Positions 37,014 through 47,012 of a stretch of DNA of 64,000 nucleotides are shown here, in pieces; position 1 is the first letter of the stretch; the number at the start of each line of letters is the position of its first letter. The DNA comes from Styela clava (lineage: Eukaryota; Chordata; Ascidiacea; Stolidobranchia; Styelidae). The DNA is taken from NCBI RefSeq assembly GCF_964204865.1, contig NC_135261.1, forward strand, positions 7,812,001 through 7,876,000, written 5' to 3'. The position numbers were made by a program, and so were the translations under genes. The notes below the pieces were generated by a model, which had not been told where the DNA came from, did not search any database, and saw only the letters and a list, made by a program, of their open reading frames with translations.

Positions 37014-39361
37014 ATGGCAACCCTGCGTTGGTAAGAGAACTATAGTTTGTATGTTCTATTGAGTTTTAGATCGCGGTGTAATTTGTTTTTTGATTTTAGG
37101 TTTCTTCCGCTGCTCCAAGTTGCGATTTTGTTTGTTGGTACCCGCGGTAAGTTGATTATATTTTCCATGACTGATACGAACGTTTTCTTCGGTTTGTTTT
37201 TTATCTACTTTGCCTTTCCAACGTTAGGTGATGATGCGCCTGCGGAGGGGGCTGATTCGAACGACAAAGGAAATGAGACGGTGGGTGGCAGGTCTTTCGT
37301 GCCACATTTCCACGCCGCGTCTGCTTGTTCAAACGTGGTTTGCATGAATGGCGGTACATGTTATTCTACTGGCAGCAATCAACCTAATACAGCCAGGTGA
37401 GATCGCTGAATGACTCGTGATGTTGTTGGCTCAATGTTGTCTGTAACACACGTGAATTTGTTTTCAGGTATCAATGTCGGTGCATACTTCCATTTCATGG
37501 TACTCACTGTGAGCATGGCCAGAGATCCATCGTTATTCCAAGTACTAATCACTGCTATCCGAATCCGTGCATGAATGGAGGGTCTTGCTATACTTCAGGA
37601 AAGGGGTATGAAGAAAAATTCAATAATTCAGCTTGGTAATGTCTGTTTACAAATCTTTACCTCGTTGCGTTTTTGTTTTAGATACACATGCCGTTGTGCT
37701 GGCTCCTGGAGCGGCACTCATTGTGAAACTCCGTTGTATGTGAATCCTGTAGTGGTGCGCAACACTCCGTGTACACAGGGCTTCAACCCTTGTAATAACA
37801 TGTGCGAATGTGTAAATTCCTGCCGACATTCTTCTGGTTATTATTGCCGAAGCGCAAATGGCTATTTGGGAAAGAATTGCACGATTCGTGAGTATCTGTT
37901 GCGTGCAGTAGTATCAGTGGTATCTCTGGCATATTCTATTAATCTGTATTTGTTTATCCAGCTCCTCCAAACATTCAATGCTTGGCCAACCAAATCATCG
38001 TTACCGTGGACGATGCCTTTGTCCGTGAGTACGACTTAGGAATCGGGAACAGCAGGTTGTATCTTGGTCGAAATGGGGGCGGAGTTGTCGGTCAAGATTG
38101 CTACGCAATAACCAGCAACGGCATATCTCACACCTTCACCATACCTCTGCCTTTTGGAAAATGCGGCACATCTGTACAGGCAATCGGAGGCAAAACCGTC
38201 GCCAACAACGTAATCTGGTTAAACCGCTTCACCAATGCAGCGTATGACATGCCTGTTCCAGTTATTAATTTCGAGTGCACATACACTAAAGAATATATTA
38301 TCGTGACGTCGCTCCAGCCCGCGTAAGTTTTCATAGTTTGCATAATGCTGCGTTGTTCCGAAGAAATCTCATTTTGGATATTTTCAGAATCGACCAACCA
38401 CCCACTCTCCGGGAAACCGGATTCACTCGCGTGAGAGGAACTATAGAACTTTGCAAAGTGTCGTCATCTTGTCCTAACACCTGTCCGACAAATTTTGCAG
38501 TAAGGGAAGCTGCAGTTTATACGATTGGAGAAATGATTCATCTGAATATCAGGGGCGATCAAAGTATACAGGTCCGTGAATCTTGAACTTGAAGTGTAAT
38601 TCCTGGTTGTTAATTTAGTTGAATTCTAGTCTCCGGTCGGACCTTTTTTGGTTACAGGGAATCGTCGCATTGAAAACACTTTACCTCTCTTGTGACGCAA
38701 GTCCAAGCAATGCAATAGTGAGGCTGGTAACAAATGGATGCCCAGGAGGTTCACAGAATTACATGCCAACTAGAGTGACCTACAGTGGACGATCTTCTTC
38801 AGTCTGTGCCTCGTTCCAAGTACCTAGATTGCAGGGTTGTCCTGTCTTCTATATACACGCCGAATTGGAAACCTGCATTCCTTCAGTGGTAAATACTATT
38901 TATATAGCTTAAATTTTTCTAGTGAACCTTGCTTGGCAAACTTGAATCTTGTTTTTATTGCAGGGCTGTACTTATAATCCTAGTACTTGCGGCCAGCAAA
39001 TTATGCCCGGTCGTCGACGAAGAGATTTAAACGAAACTGAACATAAAGTTACAAATGTTTTCGGCCCAATTTATGTCCTGTCCGGAGAGCGCGGCGTTCC
39101 CTACGAAACCTTGTTCCCGAACACCACTATCGTATCGTCTCCAGCTCAGTTTTTGGAACCGAAGCCAGCTTCCGAGATTGTTCAAGGTTTGTTTGTATAT
39201 TCTTCTCTCGTTGCGTAAATAAAGATCAATTTTGTAACCAGATTTTTGTTTTTTAAGATTCCACATCTCTCCTGCTCATCGTTGGCTTGTCTTTGCTCTG
39301 CTTCCTGGTCATACTAAGCATTTCAGGATTAATTGTATACCGCTCTCGGTACTCCAAATAA
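37014..39361 (+). CDS. EGF–ZP transmembrane protein 1
   Basis: Ten exons: 37014-37030, 37100-37146, 37228-37396, 37468-37605, 37682-37887, 37962-38322, 38388-38571, 38658-38888, 38964-39186 and 39258-39361 (TAA). Every junction is GT/AG with matching phase; the product is 559 residues. Order: signal peptide (LPLLQVAILFVGT, 1-21), a low-complexity acidic stretch, EGF 1 (CMNGGTC...CRCILPFHGTHC), EGF 2 (CMNGGSC...CRCAGSWSGTHC), and a third cysteine-rich EGF-like unit (about 124-192). A zona pellucida-type module follows from about 195 to 465. Next come a furin-type site RRRR (468-471), a C-terminal propeptide, a transmembrane helix (LLLIVGLSLLCFLVILSI) and the tail YRSRYSK. ZP modules polymerise into extracellular filaments after furin release, as in egg coats. 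A vitelline-coat or other apical-matrix role is plausible but inferred. It is the paralogue of the inverted gene at 42702-45182. Confidence 0.9.
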
Positions 39362-39392
39362 TTTTAATTGTTTTACTTGTATTTGAATTACA

Positions 39393-39398
39393 AATAAA
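39393..39398 (+). terminator. Polyadenylation signal of EGF–ZP gene 1
   Basis: AATAAA 32 bases after the stop codon, the canonical hexamer at a normal distance. Confidence 0.7.
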
Positions 39399-39908
39399 AA
39401 ACATTGTTGTTTTTGCACATAATTTGTCCTTTTGTTGGTTTAGCTTTAAACGGTTTTCGTCCATTGATGTGGTGGGCTAGGCTAGTCAGAAATTCTATTA
39501 GGAACATCTTTTATGAGATCGCAATCTACAAGAGGACTGATTTCGATAGGCTCGTTACAAAAACTTGGGCAATGCGTTGTCTTGGGATATTGCATTGTGG
39601 GTTGAATTACAAAAACGAAACTCTGGTAAAAAAAAGACCTGGTTGTCTTGGGATATTGCATTGATTATTTTATTTTCCAAACCTAGCTCCTAATTAAATC
39701 GGAAACTCAGTTTTGTGGTCGGTTCCGCAGATTTCTGTCGTGTCCGTAATTGATTTGTGTGTTCCCTCCTTACTAGATCCTAAGACGATTGCATCGTAAG
39801 TGAAGTGAAGAAATACCGTGCTGCCTACGATAAGTAATGAGAAAAACGGTTGCAATCTCTTACCAGCCATAGCTACGCAGAGTTGCGTCTATACAGATGC
39901 TGCTACAC

Positions 39909-41266
39909 CAGGGGTGGGCAATTACTTTTATGAGTGGGCCGGATGCGGATAATAGACTTGGTTACTGGTCCGGAGGATGAAATATCGATATTATCAAAAT
40001 TAATTAATGGGACTTCATTACAGGGGTTGGCAAATTACGGCAGCTGCGCAGAGAAAATATCTCAACAGCCATATTACCGTTTGATATTAAAGACAGCACA
40101 ATGTAACACTCTAGGTCATTATATATTATTTGATAAATAGGTCATTCAATAAGAGTAAACACCATCAAAAGATCAGCAAGTGACATGAATACAGACAGAA
40201 TAACTTAAGTAGTGTAACTGATGTACTACAGTGGTTCTCAAACTTTTTTGTACCGTCGCCCACGTAAAATACTTTTACGTTATCATCGACCCAAAACTAC
40301 AACAAAACAGCAACTTACAAACAAATGTATTAAAAAAACAAATAGAATGATTGCGGTGATCACTGCCTGATTATGATGAGAATTGATTTGATCGCAAAAT
40401 CCAAGGGTCGACCATGAAATCTTATGTGTACAATTTATTACAGTAATTTAATTCAATTAAAGTCAAATCATTACAACTCCTGGGATAATGCGACAATCTG
40501 GCGCCGTACCAACAAATGTTTGGGAGCAGCTTCGTCTTTACTTCGTCTAAAATAATCTTTAATCTGTCGAGGCACTCCTAAAACAATATTTATGATGTTT
40601 TCCGTTATATTTTATTTCAATATATATTTAGACACCGCTTCGTCTTACAATATTCACTTCCTCATTTTCAGTCGAAAATTGGATTTGAGGATTCAATATT
40701 TAGTTTGTATTTAGCGTCTAGTCTCAGATGATCACATAATAAGAAGTTTTTTACAATTTATGCACAGTTCCGGTGGAAAACATTTTTCGACGTCCTCATG
40801 GCACTTGTCATGCGGAATACTTGCGAGGTATAGTTCGCCGAAATATAGTTTGCCGATTTTCACGTTTTAAATACCCACGTTAGGCTGAAGAAAACAATTA
40901 CCGATTTAACTTAATTTTGTTCACCGAGTATGGATGATTCACCTCCCCTATGGATTTTCCACTCATTGTCTTATTCGTTTCGCGGCATTCAGGAAAGCAC
41001 GAACAAATTTGCAGGCCCAAATGCTGATATACCGGGAGCTAGAGTTTTTGAATGACATAAATAATTCGGATCGATGGTTTTGCACATTATATTCAGTGCT
41101 GATGATACGGGAGGAATTACGGTATTTACTTTAGCCGACGATCCGTTATTTCATCGATTTTTTAAACGGGAATTTATATCCATAAAAACAATATATAATC
41201 ATGATTTCAGCAGGCACAAGTGGGCCGGATGAAACACTCCAGCGGGCCGTAATTTGCCCACCCCTG
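39909..41266. mobile_element. Non-autonomous hAT element between the EGF–ZP genes
   Basis: Inverted ends CAGGGGTGGGCAA and TTGCCCACCCCTG, with GTGGGCCGGATG at 39944 and GGGCCGTAATTT at 41244. Flanking octamers TGCTACAC and TGCTACAA (39901-39908 and 41267-41274) match at 7 of 8. The string CAGTGGTTCTCAAACTTTTTT at about 40227 is the end of another hAT element nested inside. No transposase frame. Confidence 0.75.
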
Positions 41267-41404
41267 TGCTACAATAATTGTAATGTCAGAAAAATCATAA
41301 CACTCAATTTTTTGGCGACAGATGGCGTACTTTATTATCACACAGATTGCATGTCCCCAGAGCCAAAATTCAGACAATGCAGAGGCTATGCCACTTGTGA
41401 GGAT

Positions 41405-41549
41405 TTTGGTTACAGGGAATCGTCGCATTGAAAACACTTTACCTCTCTTGTGACGCAAGTCCAAGCAATGCAAAAGGTAAGGCTTATAACAAATGGCTGC
41501 CCAGGAGGTTCACAGAATTACATGCCAACTAGAGTGACTTACAGTGGAC
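41405..41549 (+). pseudogene. Orphan copy of EGF–ZP exon 8
   Basis: TTTTGGTTACAGGGAATCGT and the following bases reproduce the end of intron 7 and the first part of exon 8 of gene 1 (38648-38790), in the same orientation. A small insertion (AAAAGGTAAGG in place of AATAGTGAGG) disrupts the frame. It breaks off after ACAGTGGACC. The retained intron shows it is a DNA-level fragment, not a processed copy. Confidence 0.85.
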
Positions 41550-42150
41550 CCCTCTTTAGCAACGACGTCACAAGCAATGTATCATGACGTCATATTCTTT
41601 CCGCGGTTATGTAAGGGGATATGCAGTGAATTGCGTGAAATACTAAGATTTTTAGCTACAGGTAAAATACGTAGGTCAATAGCAGTAAGTAATGTTATGT
41701 CATAAAAAGTCATGGTATCAGAAATCTGACGTTATAAACCAGTTACTTCAATTAATAATATGAAGCTTTAGGTTAGTGGTACCGACTAAAAATTATTCGA
41801 TTGAATTCGATTCATTCCAAGTGTTCAGTTAAATACAGTGTTTAATCCGGAACAAGCCGGTATAAACCATTTGCACAATTTTGTCACGGCAACAAAAGCT
41901 CTTAAGTCCGTAAGACCGCACTTCTTTTACCTAAATCGGAGGTTAAAGAGAACCCCTAAAATTATTAAACGTTGCGCCCCGGCGAACTAACTGGCATACA
42001 AAGACACAACCCTAGCCGCAAAATCTCGCTCGGGTTGCCGCATTACGGCAGTGGTCACCGTGAGAATAGACACCATATGCAAAAACGACGATGTTTTTAT
42101 TATAACTTCGAAACACAAAATACGAAATTACAATTAAAACGAATAAGAGA

Positions 42151-42265
42151 TCATTTCGAGTATCGAGAACGGTAGATAACCAAGGCGGAACCAAGGCGGA
42201 GATGCTCAAGACCACAAGGAAGCAGAGCAAAGATAAGCCAACGATGAGCATGAAAGACATAGAAT
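42151..42265 (-). pseudogene. Duplicated terminal exon of EGF–ZP gene 2
   Basis: Copy of the transmembrane exon with its acceptor. It keeps FMLIVGLSLLCFLVVLSISAL but carries an 11-bp internal duplication (GGTTCCGCCTT) that shifts the frame before YRSRYSK, so it is 115 instead of 104 bases. If spliced in, it would give an altered cytoplasmic end (VPPWLSTVLDTRN). Confidence 0.75.
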
Positions 42266-42646
42266 CTGAAAATGACAAATGAGAAATCTGACGTTATAAA
42301 CCAGTTACTTCAATTAATAATATGAAGCTCTAGGTCAGTGGTACCGATTAAAAATTACTCGATTGAATTCGATTCATTCCAAGTGTTCAGTTATATACAG
42401 TGTTTAATCCGGAACAAGCCGGTATAAACCATTTGCACAATATTGTTACGGCAACAAAAGCTCTTTTAAGTCCATAAGACCGCACTTCTTTTACCTAAAT
42501 CGGAGGTTAAAGAGAATACCTAAAACGCCCCGGCGAACTAACTGGCATACAAAGACACAATCCTTGCCGCAAAATCTCGATCGGGTTGCCGCATTACGGC
42601 AGTGGTCACAGTGAGAATAGACACCATATGCAAAAACGACGATGTT

Positions 42647-42652
42647 TTTATT
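42647..42652 (-). terminator. Polyadenylation signal of EGF–ZP gene 2
   Basis: AATAAA on the minus strand about 50 bases after the stop codon. The same signal exists in the duplicated 3' unit. Confidence 0.6.
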
Positions 42653-42701
42653 ATAACTTTGAAACACAAAATACGAAATTACAATTAAAACAAACAAGAG
42701 A

Positions 42702-45182
42702 TCATTTTGAGTATCGAGAACGGTAGATAACCAAGGCGGAGATGCACAAGACCACAAGGAAGCAGAGCAAAGATAAGCCAACGATGAGCATAAAAGACTT
42801 AGAATCTGAAAATGACAAATAAAGAATTTTTACTAAATGGGAAGTCTTTTTAACACGATGCAAGTTACATACGAACACAACACAAACCTTTAATAATTTC
42901 AGAAGCTGGCTTCGGTTCCAAAATCTGAGCAGGAGACGATACGATAGTGGTGTTAGGGAACAAGGTTTCGTAAGGAATGCCACGCTCCCCGGTAATAACG
43001 TAAATCGGGCCAAAAACATTCGTATCTTTATGTTCAGTGTCATTCAAATCTCTTCGTCGACGCCCGGGCATAAGCTGCTGACCGCAGGTACTCGGATTGT
43101 AAGTACATCCCTGTAGGAAAAACGAGATTCATGCTAGCAAGGTTCAAGAAAAATTAGAATTTATATCATAGTATTTACCACTGAAGGAATGCAGGTTTCC
43201 AATTCTGCGTGTATATAGAAGACCGGACAACCCTGCAATCTCGGTACTTGAAACGAGGCACAGACTGAAGAAGATCGTCCACTGTAGGTCACTCGAGTTG
43301 GCATGTAATTCTGTGAACCTCCTGGGCAGCCATTTGTTACAAGCCTTACTATTGCACTGCTTGGATTTGCGTCACAAGAGAGGTAAAGTGTTTTCAATGC
43401 AACGATTCCCTGCAATTTACAAACATTCCAATTTGAACAATCAATATGAAACCAGAAAATTGCAAGTCCAGATTCACGAACCTGTATGCTTTGATCGCCC
43501 CTGATATTCAGATGAATCATTTCTCCCACTGTGTAAACTGCAGCTTCCCTTACTGCAAAATTTGTCGGACACGTGTTAGGACAAGATGAAGACACTTTGC
43601 AAAGCTCTATGGTTCCTCGAACACGAGTGAATCCGTTTCCCCGCAGAGTGGGTGGTTGGTCGATTCTGAAAATACGCTAAACAATATTACCTTGAACAAT
43701 TTGAGCATTCTGCAGAATTAGGAATAACTTACGCGGGCTGGAGTGATGTCACGATAATATATTCTTTAGTGTACGTGCACTCGAAATTAATAACTGGAAC
43801 AGGCATGTCATATGCCGCATTGGTGAAGCGGTTTAACCAGATTACGTTGTTGGCGACGGTTTTGCCTCCGATTGCCTGTACAGATGTGCCGCATTTTCCA
43901 AAAGGCAGAGGTATGGTGAAGGTGTGAGATATGCCGCTGCTGGTTACTGCGTAGCAATCTTGACCGACAACTCCGCCCCCATTTCGACCAAGATACAACC
44001 TGCTGTTCCCGATTCCTAAGTCGTACTCACGGACGAAGGCATCGTCCACGGTAACGATGATTTGGTTGGCCAAGCATTGAATGTTTGGAGGAGCTGGACA
44101 TAAATAAAAACCAGATTACTCAACTATAATCGCGAGTCCTAAATACTACTGCACGTAATAGAGATACTCACGAATCGTGCAATTCTTTCCCAGATAGCCA
44201 TTTGCGCTTCGGCAATAATAACCAGAAGAATGTCGGCAAGAATTTACACATTCACACATGTTATTACAAGGGTTGAAGCCCTGTGTACACGGAGTGTTGC
44301 GCGCATTTATAGGATTCACATACAACCGAGTTTCACAATGAGTGCCGCTCCATGAGCCAGCACAACGACAGGTGTATCTAAAATAGAAATTGGACGAATA
44401 AAACAAGATTTGACATACAGCATCGGAAGGAATTTTTTTTAAGTTTTCTACATACGCATTTCCCGAAGTATAGCAAGACCCTCCATTCAAGCACGGACTC
44501 GGGTAGCATCGATTCGTGTTTGGAATAACAATGGATCTCTGGCCATGCTCACAATGAGTCCCGTGGAAAGGAAGTATGCACCGACATTGATATCTAAAAA
44601 TAACTCGATCAATCAGTCATTCGTCGTCACAAAAAAATGCACAAAAAAATGGTACAGAAACAAAATAAATATACTAACGCGAGGGACCTTGTTAGGTCTT
44701 CAAGAAGCGACAACGAGGTGCTGTTACCAGTTCAGTGTAAAACAACAAAATAACTGATATAATTGACCATTATAAGAATGTTACAAACCGTTCAGTCAAC
44801 CTACCTTGCCACATTAGACTGAAGGCTCCCGGTAGCGTAGCACGTACCGCCATTTAGGCAGATTACATTCGCACAAGCAGATGCGATGCGCTGGTGTGAT
44901 ATTGAATGTCTGCCCTCGGCTTTCCCACTTTCTTCATCTTTCGAATCGGCTACTCTCTGCTTGTCATCACCTTAAGATAAAGAATTGTTTTGAAGCACAA
45001 GCGAAGTGAAAAATCTTCTGAATATATGACAAAGTCAGTCCACTTACCGTGAGTACCCATGAACAAAATTGCAACTTGGAGCAGCGGAAGAAACCTAAAA
45101 CCAAAAAGACACAATGTATCGCGGATCTAAACCCATCGAAGAATACAAAAAATAAAGTGTCTCACCAACGCAGGATTCCCAT
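42702..45182 (-). CDS. EGF–ZP transmembrane protein 2 (inverted paralogue)
   Basis: Ten exons in transcript order: 45182-45166, 45094-45048, 44970-44805, 44593-44456, 44377-44172, 44093-43733, 43665-43482, 43409-43179, 43110-42888 and 42805-42702 (TGA). Nine of ten exon lengths equal those of gene 1; exon 3 is 166 instead of 169. Splice phases are identical and the product is 558 residues. Architecture is the same: signal peptide, three EGF-like units, ZP module, RRRR furin-type site, transmembrane helix and YRSRYSK tail. Exons 5-9 differ from gene 1 by only a few residues (for example VVV to INA before RNTPC). Exon 3 has largely diverged outside the EGF core (GDDKQRVADSKDEESGKAEG here against GDDAPAEGADSNDKGNETVG). 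All frames are open, so this appears functional. Introns differ more than exons. Function as for gene 1, inferred. Confidence 0.9.
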
Positions 45183-45288
45183 TTTCAAACAATTTGAAAA
45201 AAAACTTCTAACGGACTCCTGAGGAATAACTACAATCTAACCAAATACGAAACGCAAGTCAACAAAGAACGCGAAAAACGTAAGCTCC

Positions 45289-45378
45289 TTAACGTAATCT
45301 AAAGCAAGAGTAACCCGGACGCCGAAAACGTGGAGTTTTTATTCAGGGTGAATTTGTTTTCGTCAATAATCACTGTGA
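45289..45378 (-). promoter_or_regulatory. Conserved core promoter of EGF–ZP gene 2
   Basis: Inverse of 36816-36914 with few changes. The TATA region reads GAATAAAAACTCC instead of GAATATAAACTCC, a weaker TATA element, so expression level may differ. Lies about 110 to 200 bases before the start codon. Confidence 0.55.
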
Positions 45379-45399
45379 TTGCTTTTGTCTTGTGATTAT

Positions 45400-46782
45400 T
45401 TTTATTGCTCTTGTATTTGTCGCGCACTTTAAAGTAAATAGTAAAATTAATGAGATATTGTAGTATGCGTATACAAATGCATTGCGTGTTATTAATGCCA
45501 TACCACTTCCAAATAGCGAAAACAGCTAATAATTATGAAAATTTCAGCGAATGCATCACAATGATATTCCACTAGAAATCTGAAAATAGATTTTCATCCG
45601 AAGTAATATCATACAATGAATCCCATACTTGAAACTCCTGAATAACATCTCTTTCATCATTATTGTAATCGAGATTTCATCATAAGCATCAGGCAGGTAA
45701 AGATAAGCTCGGTTTAAGAGATCACCTGTTTGTCGTTGAAGGCTTCTGTGCATTTAGTGGTGCATATTCAATTTAATAGATTAGGTAATTGTAAGTAAGT
45801 ATCTTAAGTGTTATTAAGTCATAAATTGGTATAATAAACTCATTCAGAGAAGTAGGGTGATTCAATTGTTGCGCCGATGTTGTCCGAATGGCTAAGGTTG
45901 TTTGCTATGTGCTAATTTCAATTCCACATGGCACTTATTGAAGCTTTGTTTAAATCATCAAATGGTACATTCAGATGATGGTCTAACACTCTAACTAACT
46001 GATTAGTTTTATTATTTCTGTTTCAATCTTGCTCGGTTTCGAATATTAGACCATTTTGACAACCTACCTAATACATTTTACGCAATGGCTTCATAAGCTA
46101 AAATGATGTAGAATAGTAAAAACTAGTCCACCATGTTGTTTAAATGGTTGTATTTCCTTCAAACCAAGAGAGCGATTTTCAAATATATATATGGACACGA
46201 AAGTCAAAACGCTGTAGTACAGGGGTATGTTAGTCGTTGAGTACAGGTATTGCAATTTTTCACAGTAGACTATCGTTGCCGCAGTATTCACGACTTCGTA
46301 TATATATGTATATCATTGTCTATATCCAATGGCTATATATGAATAATAATAATAAAAACTATCATTCACCCTTGATAAGCAATATATTTCCCATGGAAAA
46401 TAACTGCTATTTCAGTATCATACTGCCTTAATACTGACATCTGATAATTGAAATAATCTGGACTTTAGTTTGTCTGAATGTGTAACAGGTGAAATAAGTA
46501 GATATATCCCAGCTTTTTATGCATTCTATTAATGATAATTCAGACTTCTCAATTTAGAAATTAATCTCCAGCAATAAACCGTTTGGCATTATAATTATTA
46601 ATCTGGTATTAAGTTTGGAAAAAATGTTACTATGGGAGGGCAAATAATGTTTGTTACAATTCGTTTTCCGTTTACTAAGTAATTCGTCTAATTATGACAG
46701 TGTGTGAAAATGAAAAGTATATTTTACTTGCGTGAATGCATCTGAAGACTTCTTTTTGCAACATCTTTTATTTAAATTATGT
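45400..46782. other. Gene-free interval with an R2 repeat
   Basis: Contains an R2 copy at 46165-46290 and AT-rich sequence. No exon chain was found. The LTR element inserts at its right edge. Confidence 0.45.
46165..46290 (+). repeat. Interspersed repeat R2, best copy
   Basis: AAATATATATATGGACACGA, then GTCAAAACGCTGTAGTACAG, then TTCACAGTAGACTATCGTTG and GCAGTATTCACGACTTC. The same order of blocks occurs at 60255-60355. Non-coding. Confidence 0.55.
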
Positions 46783-46990
46783 TGAAGCGAACTAACTTCT
46801 TTCTAACAAGAAAAAGACTTTGAACTATGTTGATGTTTAATCCATAACAAAGCAATGTTAACGACAAGCGAACAGAAAACAGAATGACAAGTTATCGTAA
46901 GAAAAGCACGTAAGTAATCATGCGTGACAAAAACATAAACAAAACAATTGTGACTCATAACGGCTATTATTAGTTAAGTGGTTCGCCACA
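46783..46990 (-). repeat. 3' LTR
   Basis: 208 bp; begins TGAAGCGAACTAACTTC and ends AAGTGGTTCGCCACA on the plus strand. Base-for-base identical by eye to the partner LTR. Confidence 0.95.
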
Positions 46991-47002
46991 CTACCCCCCC
47001 AG
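46991..47002 (-). promoter_or_regulatory. Polypurine tract
   Basis: On the minus strand CTGGGGGGGTAG directly abuts the 3' LTR, the expected position for the plus-strand primer. Confidence 0.75.
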
Positions 47003-47012
47003 ACGGAATGAG

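Larger units (their letters stand above)
41721..42820. repeat. Tandem duplication of the 3' end of EGF–ZP gene 2
   Basis: The unit 41721-42282 (562 bp) is repeated at 42283-42820, both starting GAAATCTGACGTTATAAACC and both ending with the terminal exon and GAATCTGAAAATGACAAAT. Differences are scattered substitutions and small indels, so the event is not very recent. It gives gene 2 a second terminal exon and 3' UTR downstream. Confidence 0.85.
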
